Shown here piece after piece: positions 37,797 through 46,351 of a DNA stretch of 64,000 nucleotides (position 1 is the first letter of the stretch; every line of letters starts with the position of its first letter). Source of the stretch: Pseudomonas sp. P5_109 (GTDB lineage: Bacteria; Pseudomonadota; Gammaproteobacteria; Pseudomonadales; Pseudomonadaceae); contig NZ_CP125380.1 of NCBI RefSeq assembly GCF_034009455.1, positions 909,001 to 973,000 of the forward strand. Reading direction: 5' to 3'. The notes below the pieces were generated by a model. It did no database searches and was not told where the DNA came from. It worked only from the letters and a program-made list of their open reading frames with translations. Made by a program: the position numbers and the translations under genes.

Positions 37797-39230
37797 TTAC
37801 AGGATGTTGAATGGAACCGTGGTCACGAGACGGAACTCGTTGATGCTGCCGTCAGCCTGGTTTTCGCTGGCACGGTGAGCGGTGTAGGTACCGCGGATCG
37901 TGGTGGCCTTGAGCGGGCCGCTCTGCACGGCGTAGGTCGCGCCGATGCCGTATTCATAGTGGTGTTCGCCATCCTGGGACTGGATGCCGTCATAACCTTT
38001 GCCAACCACGCCGCCGTTGCCGGTGTAGTGGGTGCCGTCGATACCCCAGCCGCGCGCCTGGTAGATGTTGAACTTCAGGCCTGGTACGCCGTATTCGGCC
38101 ATGTTCAGACCGTAGGCCACCTGGAACGATTTTTCGTTCGGGCCGTTGAAGTCCGACAGCAGGGAGTTGGCCAGGTAGATGCCGTTGGTTTCGTGCAGGT
38201 AGTCGAAGTACTCGTTACCGTTCACTTCCTGGTACGAGAAGGTCAGGGTGTGGGCCTGGTGGGTCAGGCCGAACGACAGGGAGTAGGTGTCGTTGTTGAT
38301 GTCGCCGATCAGTGCCTTACCGGTTTCCTGGGTTTTGTAGTAGTTCAGGCCGGTGGTCAGGCTCAGTACCTGGCTGTCGCCCAGTACGTGGGAAGCGCCG
38401 AAGTAGTACTGGTTCCAGATGTCTTCAGCCTGGGTCGCCCAGAGGCTGGTGGTCAGGCTGGCAAAAGGGGTGTAGGTCAGGCCGCCGGTGTAGACGTGGT
38501 CCGTTTCAACGATGCCGTTGGCGTATTCGGTGCGGAATTTGCGCTGGCTTTCTTCGGTACGCGGTGAGTTGCGGTCGAAGGTGGCCAGGTCGAAGGCCAG
38601 GTTGTTCAGCTCTTCGCTGTGGATGGCCAGACCTTCGAAGCTCGAAGGCAGTGCACGGTTGCCGATCACGTCGACCATCGGGCTGCTGAAGTTCATGCGG
38701 CCGGCGGTCAGGGTGGTGTTGGAGACACGGGCCTTGACGTTGGCCAGGCCCAGTTTGCTCCACTGGCCTTGAGCGTCGCCGCCCTCCTTGGTCAGGGTAC
38801 GGTTGTTGCCTGCGCCTGGACGCGTGCCCGGTGCGCCGCCGTTGTTGGACGCCAGGTCCTTGCGGTCCCGGTCCAGCGCGATGGCGTTGTAGGCCGCCAC
38901 TTCGGTGCTGAAGCCTACGGTGCCTTCGGTGAAGCCCGAGTTGTACTTGAGGATGGTGCCCTGGACCCAGTTGATCCGGCGATCGGTCGGGGTCGAAACG
39001 CCGTCTTTCTTGTAGGCGAATTTGGCGCCGCGTTGCAGTTGCTCGTTGGCGTACCAGTTACGCGTGGTGCCGGTGATCGACTGGCCTTCGACAAAGCCGG
39101 TGGCTTCGCTTTGGGCGCTTTTCTCGTTCACGGTAACCGGGGTGAAAGCCTGGCTTTGGGATTCTGCGTAAGCCGTGGCGGTTACGCTGCTGATGGCCAA
39201 GGCCAATAACGCGGTGCTGCTCAGTTTCAT
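37797..39230 (-). CDS. opdP: OprD-family outer-membrane porin (OpdP-like)
   Basis: A 477-residue OprD-type specific porin. Signal peptide MKLSSTALLALAISSVTATA ending AYA; the barrel begins after QSQAFTPVTV, with the family segment NWYANEQLQRGAKFAYKKDG and later GMNFSSPMVD-like and HYEYGIGATYAVQSGPLK strands, ending in aromatic/hydrophobic FNIL. In P. aeruginosa the porin at this position (PA4501) takes up glycine-glutamate dipeptides; gene order supports the same role. The symbol rests on context as much as sequence. Two SBP genes precede it and one follows, all on the same strand. Confidence 0.85.
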   Translation of the reverse strand: MKLSSTALLALAISSVTATAYAESQSQAFTPVTVNEKSAQSEATGFVEGQSITGTTRNWYANEQLQRGAKFAYKKDGVSTPTDRRINWVQGTILKYNSGFTEGTVGFSTEVAAYNAIALDRDRKDLASNNGGAPGTRPGAGNNRTLTKEGGDAQGQWSKLGLANVKARVSNTTLTAGRMNFSSPMVDVIGNRALPSSFEGLAIHSEELNNLAFDLATFDRNSPRTEESQRKFRTEYANGIVETDHVYTGGLTYTPFASLTTSLWATQAEDIWNQYYFGASHVLGDSQVLSLTTGLNYYKTQETGKALIGDINNDTYSLSFGLTHQAHTLTFSYQEVNGNEYFDYLHETNGIYLANSLLSDFNGPNEKSFQVAYGLNMAEYGVPGLKFNIYQARGWGIDGTHYTGNGGVVGKGYDGIQSQDGEHHYEYGIGATYAVQSGPLKATTIRGTYTAHRASENQADGSINEFRLVTTVPFNIL

Positions 39231-39403
39231 GGGTAAAGCTCCTGACTTTCTTTTTTTATGCCGGTCTTTTTTTGTGATCCGGCTATTGGTTTAGAACTCA
39301 TTCACGGCAACGCAAACGTTTGCTGTTGGCCAAATTGGCGAAAGACGGCAAAGCGTCTGCGTGAGGGCGGAAAATCCGCCCCCCGGCATTTCTGGCTAAT
39401 CGG

Positions 39404-41005
39404 TTATTTTTCTATGCTGACACCCGAGAAAACATTGCGACCGAACGGGCTCACCTTGAACCCTTCGATTTTGGCGCTCAGCGGCTGGTTGACCGTTGAG
39501 TGGGCGACTGGCGTGATCGGCACTTGCTGCTTGAGCAACTGCTGCGCCTGTTTGTAGAGCAGGGTGCGCTGGTCTCGGTCGGTGACGACCTTGGCCTGCT
39601 TGATCAGCTTGTCGTAAGCCGGATCACACCACATCGAGTAGTTGTTACCGCCAATGGCGTCGCAGCTGTAGAGCGTGCCCAGCCAGTTGTCCGGATCACC
39701 GTTGTCACCGGTCCAGCCAATCAGGCTGATGTCGTGCTCGCCATTCTTGGTGCGCTTGATGTACTCGCCCCACTCATAGCTGACGATCTTCACCTTGAGG
39801 CCGATCTTCGCCCAGTCAGCCTGGAGCATCTCGGCCATCAACTTGGCGTTAGGGTTGTACGGACGCTGGACCGGCATGGCCCAGAGAGTGATTTCGGTAC
39901 CTTCCTTGACGCCGGCAGCCTTGAGCAATTCCTTGGCTTTTTCCGGGTTGTAGGCGGCGTCCTTGATCGTGTCGTCGTAGGACCATTGGGTCGGCGGCAT
40001 GGCGTTGACCGCCAGTTGCCCCGCGCCCTGGTAGACGGCATTGAGAATGCCCTGCTTGTTCACCGCCATGTCCAGCGCCTGGCGTACTTCGAGCTGGTCG
40101 AACGGTTTGTGGCGCACGTTGTAGGCGATGTAGCCGAGGTTGAAGCCAGGCTTCTCGATCAGTTGCAGCGCCGGGTCGTTCTTCAGCGCAGGCACATCGG
40201 CGGGGCGCGGGTGCAGGGTGATCTGGCACTCGCCGGCCTTGAGTTTCTGCACCCGCACCGAGGCGTCGGTGTTGATGGCGAAAATCAGGTTGTCGAGCTT
40301 GACCCGGCTCGGGTCCCAGTAGTGCTTGTTACCGGTGTAACGGATGTTCGAGTCTTTCTGGTAGCTCTTGAACACGAACGGCCCGGTACCGACCGGCTTC
40401 TGGTTGATGTCGCTCGGTTTGCCTTCGGCCAGCAGCTTGTCGGCGTACTCGGCCGAAAGGATGGCGGCGAAGCTCATGGCGATGTTCTGGATGAACGCGG
40501 CGTCCACGCTGTTGAGCGTAAAGACCACGGTCAGCGGCCCGGTCTTTTCGACCTTGGCGATGTTCTTGTTCAGGCTCATGCCGTTGAAATACGGAAACTC
40601 TGTCGGATAAGCCTTACGGAAAGGTTGTTGCGGATCGAGCATGCGATTGAACGTGAACAGCACGTCATCGGCGTTGAAATCGCGGGTCGGCGTGAAGTAC
40701 TTGGTGGTGTGAAACTTCACCCCTTCGCGCAGGTGAAACGTGTATTTGAGGCCGTCCTCGGAAATTTCCCAGCTCGTGGCCAGGCCCGGTACGACGTTGG
40801 TCGCGCCTTTTTCAAACTCTGCCAGTCGGTTGTACAGCGGCTCGGCGGCGTCGTTGTCGGTCGCAGTGGTGTACTGCGCCGTGTCGAAACCGGCGGGGCT
40901 GCCTTCGGAGCAGAACACCAGGCTGTTGTTGGCGGCTTGGCTGATGGAAGTGGCGGCCAACAGGCCGGTGCCCAGCAATGCGGATAAAACCAAGGTATGG
41001 CGCAT
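39404..41005 (-). CDS. Peptide-binding protein, DppA paralogue
   Basis: A 533-residue periplasmic SBP with signal peptide MRHTLVLSALLGTGLLAATS and cleavage after SQA. Family motifs: VFCSEGSPAGFDTAQYTTAT, HLREGVKFHTTKYFTPTRDF and GWTGDNGDPDNWLGTLYSCD. Clearly more similar to the next SBP (41309-42934) than to the dppA adjacent to the permease genes, for instance AGQLAVNAMPPTQWSYD is shared. Probably feeds DppBCDF with a different peptide range. In position it corresponds to P. aeruginosa PA4500 (dppA3). Confidence 0.92.
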   Translation of the reverse strand: MRHTLVLSALLGTGLLAATSISQAANNSLVFCSEGSPAGFDTAQYTTATDNDAAEPLYNRLAEFEKGATNVVPGLATSWEISEDGLKYTFHLREGVKFHTTKYFTPTRDFNADDVLFTFNRMLDPQQPFRKAYPTEFPYFNGMSLNKNIAKVEKTGPLTVVFTLNSVDAAFIQNIAMSFAAILSAEYADKLLAEGKPSDINQKPVGTGPFVFKSYQKDSNIRYTGNKHYWDPSRVKLDNLIFAINTDASVRVQKLKAGECQITLHPRPADVPALKNDPALQLIEKPGFNLGYIAYNVRHKPFDQLEVRQALDMAVNKQGILNAVYQGAGQLAVNAMPPTQWSYDDTIKDAAYNPEKAKELLKAAGVKEGTEITLWAMPVQRPYNPNAKLMAEMLQADWAKIGLKVKIVSYEWGEYIKRTKNGEHDISLIGWTGDNGDPDNWLGTLYSCDAIGGNNYSMWCDPAYDKLIKQAKVVTDRDQRTLLYKQAQQLLKQQVPITPVAHSTVNQPLSAKIEGFKVSPFGRNVFSGVSIEK

Positions 41006-41266
41006 AACGCTCCCTTTTCTCTTATGTGTTGTCAGTGAGCCGCCGTCCCGTCCGCGGACGTAGAGGCATCACTGATTTCAAGCCATGCACGCAGCAGTAA
41101 CCGATGACCCACGCATGCACTGGTCGGATCCCGACGGTATGAGCCACGGGTCCGGCAGTAAATGCGTAGAGTCCTAAAGACTCGTAGGAAATGGCAACGC
41201 GTCCTTACCCGATGCTGTAGCCAGCTGCGGATTTGGATGTAGGCAAATTCCTGCTTTGCTCGGTAG
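41006..41266. other. Spacer between two SBP genes
   Basis: About 260 bases upstream of the 533-residue SBP and downstream of the next SBP's terminator. It should contain a promoter for the minus strand. I see only a small palindrome (cgtccgcggacg near 41047) and no gene. Confidence 0.5.
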
Positions 41267-41302
41267 ATAAAGCAACGGCGACGTCAGAAACGTCGCCGTT
41301 GC
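41267..41302 (-). terminator. Terminator after the 541-residue SBP gene
   Basis: Perfect 12-bp stem GCAACGGCGACG/CGTCGCCGTTGC (41272-41302), followed on the minus strand by TTTATC. It separates this SBP gene from the other four dpp-linked genes. Confidence 0.8.
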
Positions 41303-41308
41303 AAAACC

Positions 41309-42934
41309 TTACTTGCTGACGCTGACGCCGTAGAAGGAGTTCAAGCCGAATGGGCTGATCTTGAAGTCCTGCACGTTGTCGCGCATAGGCTGGAACACCG
41401 TCGAGTGAGCGATAGGTGTCATTGGAACCGCGTCCTTGAGGACGTGTTGTGCCTGCTTGTACAGTTCGGTGCGCTTGGCCTGATCGGTCGTGCGCTTGGC
41501 TTCCTTGACGATGCCGTCGAACTTCTTGTCGCACCATTTGGAGAAGTTGTTGCCTTCCAGCGAGTCGCAGCCGAACAGCACGTTCAGCCAGTTGTCCGGA
41601 TCACCATTGTCACCGCTCCAGCCAATCAGCATCGCCTGGTTCTCGCCACCTTTGGAGCGCTTGATGTACTCGCCCCACTCGTAGCTCTGGATCTTGACCT
41701 TGAGGCCGATCTTGGACCAGTCGGACTGCAGCATTTCTGCCATCAGTTTGGCGTTCGGGTTGTACGGACGCTGAACCGGCATCGCCCAGAGAACGATTTC
41801 CGTGCCATCTTTCACGCCAGCTTCCTTGAGCAGCTCCTTGGCTTTCTCAGGGTTGTACGGCGCATCCTTGATGGTAGTGTCGTAGGACCACTGGGTCGGT
41901 GGCATGGCGTTGACGGCCAGTTGACCGGCGCCCTGGTACACGGAGTCGATGATCTGTTGCTTGTTGACCGCCATGTCCAGTGCCTGACGCACTTTCAGCT
42001 GGGCCAGCGGGTTTGGCTCGTTGCTGCCCTTGACCTTGTCCATCACGTTATAGGCGATGTAACCGAGGTTGAAACCAGCCTGGTCAGGCACCTTCAGGGT
42101 CTTGTCTTCCTTCAGGGCTTTCAGGTCGGCCGGACGCGGGAACAGGGTGACCTGGCACTCGTTCTTCTTCAGCTTCTGGATACGCACCGACGGGTCGGTA
42201 GTGATAGCGAAGATCAGGTTGTCGATCTTCACGTCTTCCGGCTTCCAGTAGTCCTTGTTCCCGGTGTAGCGGATGTTGGAGTCTTTCTGGTAGCTCTTGA
42301 ACACGAACGGACCAGTGCCGACCGGCTTCTGGTTGATGTCGGCGGCCTTGCCTTCCTTGAGCAGCTGGGCAGCGTACTCGGCGGACTGTACGGAAGCGAA
42401 GCTCATGGCCATGTTCTGGATGAACGCGGCATCAACTTCTTTCAGGGTGAACTTGACAGTGTGGTCGTCGACTTTATCGATCTTGGTGATGTTGGTGTCC
42501 ATCCCCATGTCGGTGAAGTACGGGAATTCGGTCGGGTACGCTTTGCGGAACGGGTCATCCTTGTTAATCATGCGATTAAAGGTGAACAGCACGTCGTCGG
42601 CGTTGAACTCACGAGTCGGCTTGAAGTACGGGGTGGTGTGGAACTTGACGCCTTCACGCAGGTGGAAGGTGTAGGTCAGGCCGTCATCGGAGATGTCCCA
42701 CTTGGTCGCCAGACCAGGAATTACGGCGGTGCCGCCGCGCTCGAACTGGGTGAGGCGGTTGAACATGGTTTCTGCAGAGGCGTCGAAGTCGGTTCCGGTG
42801 GTGTATTGACCTGGATCGAAACCGGCCGGGCTCCCTTCGGAGCAGAACACCAGGTTGGTCGCTGCTTGGGCGAACGGTGCGCTGGCTAGCAAGCTTGCGC
42901 CAACTAGAAACGGAATGACCGCGTGTTTAAGCAT
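41309..42934 (-). CDS. Peptide-binding protein, second DppA paralogue
   Basis: A 541-residue periplasmic SBP. ATG 42934 gives signal peptide MLKHAVIPFLVGASLLASAP ending AQA; the open frame extends 43 codons further upstream without support. Mature N-terminus ATNLVFCSEGSPAGFDPGQY, then HLREGVKFHTTPYFKPTREF and GWSGDNGDPDNWLNVLFGCD. Close relative of the previous SBP, apart from an eight-residue insertion (VKGSNEPN near residue 325). A long regulatory region with phased repeats lies upstream, and a strong terminator follows, so it is probably its own transcription unit. Confidence 0.92.
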   Translation of the reverse strand: MLKHAVIPFLVGASLLASAPFAQAATNLVFCSEGSPAGFDPGQYTTGTDFDASAETMFNRLTQFERGGTAVIPGLATKWDISDDGLTYTFHLREGVKFHTTPYFKPTREFNADDVLFTFNRMINKDDPFRKAYPTEFPYFTDMGMDTNITKIDKVDDHTVKFTLKEVDAAFIQNMAMSFASVQSAEYAAQLLKEGKAADINQKPVGTGPFVFKSYQKDSNIRYTGNKDYWKPEDVKIDNLIFAITTDPSVRIQKLKKNECQVTLFPRPADLKALKEDKTLKVPDQAGFNLGYIAYNVMDKVKGSNEPNPLAQLKVRQALDMAVNKQQIIDSVYQGAGQLAVNAMPPTQWSYDTTIKDAPYNPEKAKELLKEAGVKDGTEIVLWAMPVQRPYNPNAKLMAEMLQSDWSKIGLKVKIQSYEWGEYIKRSKGGENQAMLIGWSGDNGDPDNWLNVLFGCDSLEGNNFSKWCDKKFDGIVKEAKRTTDQAKRTELYKQAQHVLKDAVPMTPIAHSTVFQPMRDNVQDFKISPFGLNSFYGVSVSK

Positions 42935-43352
42935 GGTGGCCTCATGATTTGTTGTCATTTTTGGAATTAGAGGACGACCTCGTGAGTCGTGCCTGCGGAT
43001 ACTTATGCAGGGGCCATACCCAATGCAAGATCCAGAGCGACTACAAGCCTTAAACGGTGGCACGAACGTACCTTAATGTCGCATTTGTATAAAACCTGAC
43101 GCATTTGACCGTTTGCGCGGCATTTTTACGGTGCAAACGACGCACTTTTACGGTGCGCCATGAACACTGGGTGCTCCCGATCAGGGCGGGGTGTTACTTA
43201 TTTATACCCCTGTTTTGTGGTGTGGGTATGGCGTGAATAAGAGTGGTTATTGTTGCGCCGATAGTGGCCAATCGAACTCAGTTGCACCCGATGCAACTGC
43301 CGGCTTTTTCCCGGTGGTCTATCCAGTTATAGCTCATGCCGGAAAACTGCCC
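42935..43352. other. Upstream region of the 541-residue SBP gene
   Basis: About 420 bases without a gene. The part nearest the SBP start (42935-43078) should hold the promoter; 43079-43156 holds phased direct repeats; 43160-43352 shows nothing further before the bidirectional terminator. Confidence 0.5.
43079..43156. repeat. Phased direct repeats, candidate regulator binding array
   Basis: GCATTT-starting units at 43081, 43101, 43120 and 43142 (GCACTT in the last), spaced 20, 19 and 22 bases, i.e. about two helical turns. The last two share GCAYTTTTACGGTGC (14 of 15 bases identical). Located 145-220 bases upstream of the SBP start on the minus strand. Confidence 0.45.
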
Positions 43353-43391
43353 AAAAAAAACGGCGATCATGTGAGTGATCGCCGTTTTTTT
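43353..43391. terminator. Bidirectional terminator
   Basis: A-tract, stem CGGCGATCA/TGATCGCCG with a six-base loop, T-tract. It lies 18 bases after the stop of the minus-strand SIMPL gene and should end that transcript. Confidence 0.85.
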
Positions 43392-43408
43392 GTTCAGGGC
43401 CTATCGAC

Positions 43409-44125
43409 TCAAGGCATCAGCACTTCAATCGAACCATCGGCGGTCATGCTCACCTGGCTGGTGCCGGCTTCAACATCCGGTGTCACCGGTGCGGCGTCCA
43501 TGGCGGCGGCTTTCATCATCATCGGCGCGCGCAGGTAAGGCTGTGGATAACCGTTGCTGTTGAGGTTCAGGTTGACGATCTTGTAGCCCTTGCCGCCCAG
43601 GGCCTCAGTCGCAAGCTGGGCGCGGGCCTTGAAGGCGGTCACGGCGTCCTTGAGCAGGGCGTCTTCGCTGGCCTTGCGGGTCGGGGTGGCGATAGCGAAG
43701 TCCATGCCGCCCATTTTCAGGTCGGTGAGCAGTTCGCCGGTCAGCTTCGACAATGCGGCGAAGTCCGAGCTTTCCAGGCGCAATTCGGCACGCTCGCGCC
43801 AGCCGGTGATTTTCTGGCCCTTGGTGTCATAGATCGGGTAGCTGTTGCGACTGCCCTGACGCAGGGTGATGTCCTTGACTTGCTTGGACTGGGCCAGCGC
43901 CTTGTTCATGGTGGTGCTGACGTCGGCGGCGAGTTTGGCCGGGTCGCTGTTCTGTTCTTCGGTATAGAGGGTCACGATCATCAGGTCGCGGGCCACTTCC
44001 TGACTGACTTCGGCGCGCAGGGAAATCTGGTTGTAATGAAGCTCGTCGGCGGCCAGGGCCGGGAGACTGGCGACGGTGCCAAGGCTCAGGGCGAGGAGGG
44101 CGGCGCTGCGGCGGAATGTGTGCAT
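43409..44125 (-). CDS. SIMPL-domain (DUF541) periplasmic protein
   Basis: A 238-residue exported protein with signal peptide MHTFRRSAALLALSLGTVAS ending ALA. The mature part begins DELHYNQISLRAEVSQEVAR, typical of SIMPL/BP26 proteins, with ISLRAEVSQEV, NPIYDTKGQ-like and GYKIVNLNLNSNG segments. Related proteins form octameric channels or have poorly defined envelope roles linked to oxidative stress. Monocistronic, ended by the bidirectional terminator. Confidence 0.85.
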   Translation of the reverse strand: MHTFRRSAALLALSLGTVASLPALAADELHYNQISLRAEVSQEVARDLMIVTLYTEEQNSDPAKLAADVSTTMNKALAQSKQVKDITLRQGSRNSYPIYDTKGQKITGWRERAELRLESSDFAALSKLTGELLTDLKMGGMDFAIATPTRKASEDALLKDAVTAFKARAQLATEALGGKGYKIVNLNLNSNGYPQPYLRAPMMMKAAAMDAAPVTPDVEAGTSQVSMTADGSIEVLMP

Positions 44126-44250
44126 GAAGGCTCCTTGAAGGTGCGCAGGGGTATGATCCGGTCCTGCGTGAAACCATCAGACTCTAGCTTTTATGTTCCG
44201 GTTCGCACAGTTACAACTTCTATACAGATGCATGGCTGCCACTCGCTGTT

Positions 44251-44350
44251 TGTAGGAGCTGGCTTGCCAGCGATGGAGTCGCGGGCGCCGCGTTTATCCT
44301 GAATGCGCGCGTTATCGTTAACGTCCATCGCTGGCAAGCCAGCTCCTACA
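44251..44350. repeat. REP pair, TGTAGGAGCTGGCTTGCCAGCGAT type
   Basis: Inverted pair of a third REP type (stem ctggcttgccag) that occurs only once in the window. It fills the divergent gap before roxS. Confidence 0.9.
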
Positions 44351-44438
44351 TGTGGCCGTTTGCCGCACTTTTGCCTGTCAGCCCCTGTGCTTGGTTATAC
44401 TCCCGGCGATCCGCCTGGAGCGCTCATCAGGAGAGCTC

Positions 44439-45701
44439 ATGCTCGCCCCCGTTCAAATCACTTCCGCCACTCGCCAGAACCTCTGGCGGCTGACGTTCAT
44501 CCGCACCTTGGTGCTGGCCGCCCAGGCAGGTTCCGTGGGCCTGGCCTACTGGCTCGAATTGTTGCCGCTGCCCTGGTTTCAACTGGCCGCGACGCTCGCA
44601 TGCTCAATGCTGTTGTGCGTGTTCACGGCGATTCGCCTGCGCACCTCGTGGCCGGTGACCGAGCTCGAATACGCTGTGCAACTGGCCTGCGACCTGTTTA
44701 TCCACAGCGCATTGCTGTTCTTCTCCGGTGGTTCGACCAACCCCTTCGTCTCCTATTACCTGGTGCCGCTGACCATTGCCGCCGTGACGTTGCCATGGCG
44801 TTATTCGGTGATCCTGTCGGGTATCGCGCTGACGATGTACACGCTGTTGCTGGCGCAGTTCTACCCGCTGCAAACCTTCCCCATCGCTCGGGAAAACCTG
44901 CAGGTATACGGGATGTGGCTGAGCTTCGCTCTCGCCGCCGCAGTGATCACCTTCTTCGCCGCGCGCATGGCCGAAGAGCTGCGCCGCCAGGAAGAATTGC
45001 GCGCCATTCGCCGCGAAGAGGGCCTACGCGATCAGCAACTGCTGGCCGTCGCCACCCAGGCCGCCGGTGCGGCTCATGAATTGGGTACGCCGCTGGCGAC
45101 CATGAGTGTGCTGCTCAAGGAAATGCGTCAGGATCACCATGATCCGATGTTGCAGGACGACCTGAGCGTGCTGCAGGATCAGGTCAAGCTGTGCAAGGAA
45201 ACCTTGCAGCAGCTTGTTCGGGCGGCGGAGGCCAATCGTCGGTTGGCGGTGGAGATGCAGGATGTCACCGATTGGCTCGACGAAGCCCTCAATCGCTGGC
45301 ACCTGATGCGCCCGGAAGCCAGCTATCGCTTCCAGCGCCTTGGCCAGGGCCCGGTCCCTCGCATGGCGCCGCCACCAGACCTGACCCAGGCGTTGCTGAA
45401 TCTGCTGAACAACGCCGCCGATGCCTGCCCGGAAGGGCTGCAAGTGACGCTGGACTGGGATTGGGAAAACCTCACCATCAGCATTCGTGACCACGGCGCC
45501 GGTGTGCCGCTGGCCATCGCCGAGCAAATCGGCAAACCGTTTTTTACCACCAAGGGCAAAGGTTTCGGCCTGGGCCTGTTTTTGAGCAAGGCCAGCGTGA
45601 CACGCGCCGGCGGCTCAGTGAAACTCTACAGTCATGAGGAAGGTGGCACGCTCACCGAGCTGCGCCTGCCCCGTGTCGCCCGAGGAGACGAACATGAGTG
45701 A
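44439..45701 (+). CDS. roxS: Redox sensor histidine kinase RoxS (RegB/PrrB type)
   Basis: A 420-residue membrane kinase. ATG 44439 follows CAGGAGAG at five bases. About six N-terminal helices include the family's quinone-site segment GGSTNPFVSYYLVPL (97-111). The H-box AAGAAHELGTPLATM has His213. The redox-box cysteine corresponds to Cys252 in LQDQVKLCKETLQQL. The ATPase domain has NLLNNAADACPEG and GKGFGLGLFLSK. In pseudomonads RoxSR senses respiratory state and controls terminal oxidases such as the cyanide-insensitive one. The stop overlaps the roxR start. Confidence 0.92.
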   Translation: MLAPVQITSATRQNLWRLTFIRTLVLAAQAGSVGLAYWLELLPLPWFQLAATLACSMLLCVFTAIRLRTSWPVTELEYAVQLACDLFIHSALLFFSGGSTNPFVSYYLVPLTIAAVTLPWRYSVILSGIALTMYTLLLAQFYPLQTFPIARENLQVYGMWLSFALAAAVITFFAARMAEELRRQEELRAIRREEGLRDQQLLAVATQAAGAAHELGTPLATMSVLLKEMRQDHHDPMLQDDLSVLQDQVKLCKETLQQLVRAAEANRRLAVEMQDVTDWLDEALNRWHLMRPEASYRFQRLGQGPVPRMAPPPDLTQALLNLLNNAADACPEGLQVTLDWDWENLTISIRDHGAGVPLAIAEQIGKPFFTTKGKGFGLGLFLSKASVTRAGGSVKLYSHEEGGTLTELRLPRVARGDEHE

Positions 45702-46254
45702 AGAGATCCAAGTCGAAGGCGAAGAACTGCCGCATTTGTTGCTGGTCGATGACGACGCCACATTCACCCGCGTCATGGCTCGCGCCATGGCCCGCCGGGG
45801 TTTTCGCGTCAGCACCGCCAGTTCCGCCGAGGAAGGCCTGGAGCTGGCCAAGGCCGATCTGCCGGATTACGCCGCCCTGGACCTGAAGATGGACGGCGAT
45901 TCCGGCCTGGTGCTGCTGCCCAAGTTGCTGGAAATGGACCCGGAAATGCGCGTGGTGATCCTCACCGGTTACTCGAGCATTGCCACTGCCGTCGAGGCGA
46001 TCAAGCGCGGTGCCTGCAATTACCTGTGCAAACCGGCGGATGCGGACGACGTGTTGGCGGCGCTGCTGTCCGAACACGCCGATCTCGACAGCCTGGTGCC
46101 GGAAAACCCGATGTCCGTGGACCGCCTGCAGTGGGAGCACATCCAGCGCGTGCTGACCGAGCACGAGGGCAACATCTCCGCCACGGCCCGTGCCCTGGGC
46201 ATGCACCGCCGCACCCTGCAGCGCAAACTGCAGAAGCGCCCCGTTCGCCGCTGA
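45694..46254 (+). CDS. roxR: Response regulator RoxR (RegA/PrrA type)
   Basis: A 186-residue regulator. ATG at 45694 lies inside the end of roxS (eight-base overlap), with GAGGAGA upstream. Receiver domain with LLLVDDDATF, phospho-acceptor Asp63 (ALDLKMDGDSG) and TGYSSIATAVEA; short linker; Fis-type helix-turn-helix at the C-terminus (ISATARALGMHRRTLQRKL). The receiver-HTH architecture without a AAA domain is typical of the RegA family. Confidence 0.94.
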   Translation: MSEEIQVEGEELPHLLLVDDDATFTRVMARAMARRGFRVSTASSAEEGLELAKADLPDYAALDLKMDGDSGLVLLPKLLEMDPEMRVVILTGYSSIATAVEAIKRGACNYLCKPADADDVLAALLSEHADLDSLVPENPMSVDRLQWEHIQRVLTEHEGNISATARALGMHRRTLQRKLQKRPVRR

Positions 46255-46297
46255 ACCTGCGCTGAACGAATGCGGGCCGTATCTCGCGACAAACCGG

Positions 46298-46317
46298 ACC
46301 GATCATCTATGATCGGT
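46298..46317. promoter_or_regulatory. 20-bp palindrome upstream of the SbmA-like ABC gene
   Basis: ACCGATCAT-CT-ATGATCGGT is a perfect 9-2-9 palindrome, 35 bases before the next ATG and 44 bases after roxR. With a two-base centre it is better as a protein-binding site than as an RNA hairpin. Confidence 0.4.
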
Positions 46318-46351
46318 TCGTGTGTGCACTTTTCTTTATCGAGCCTTATCC

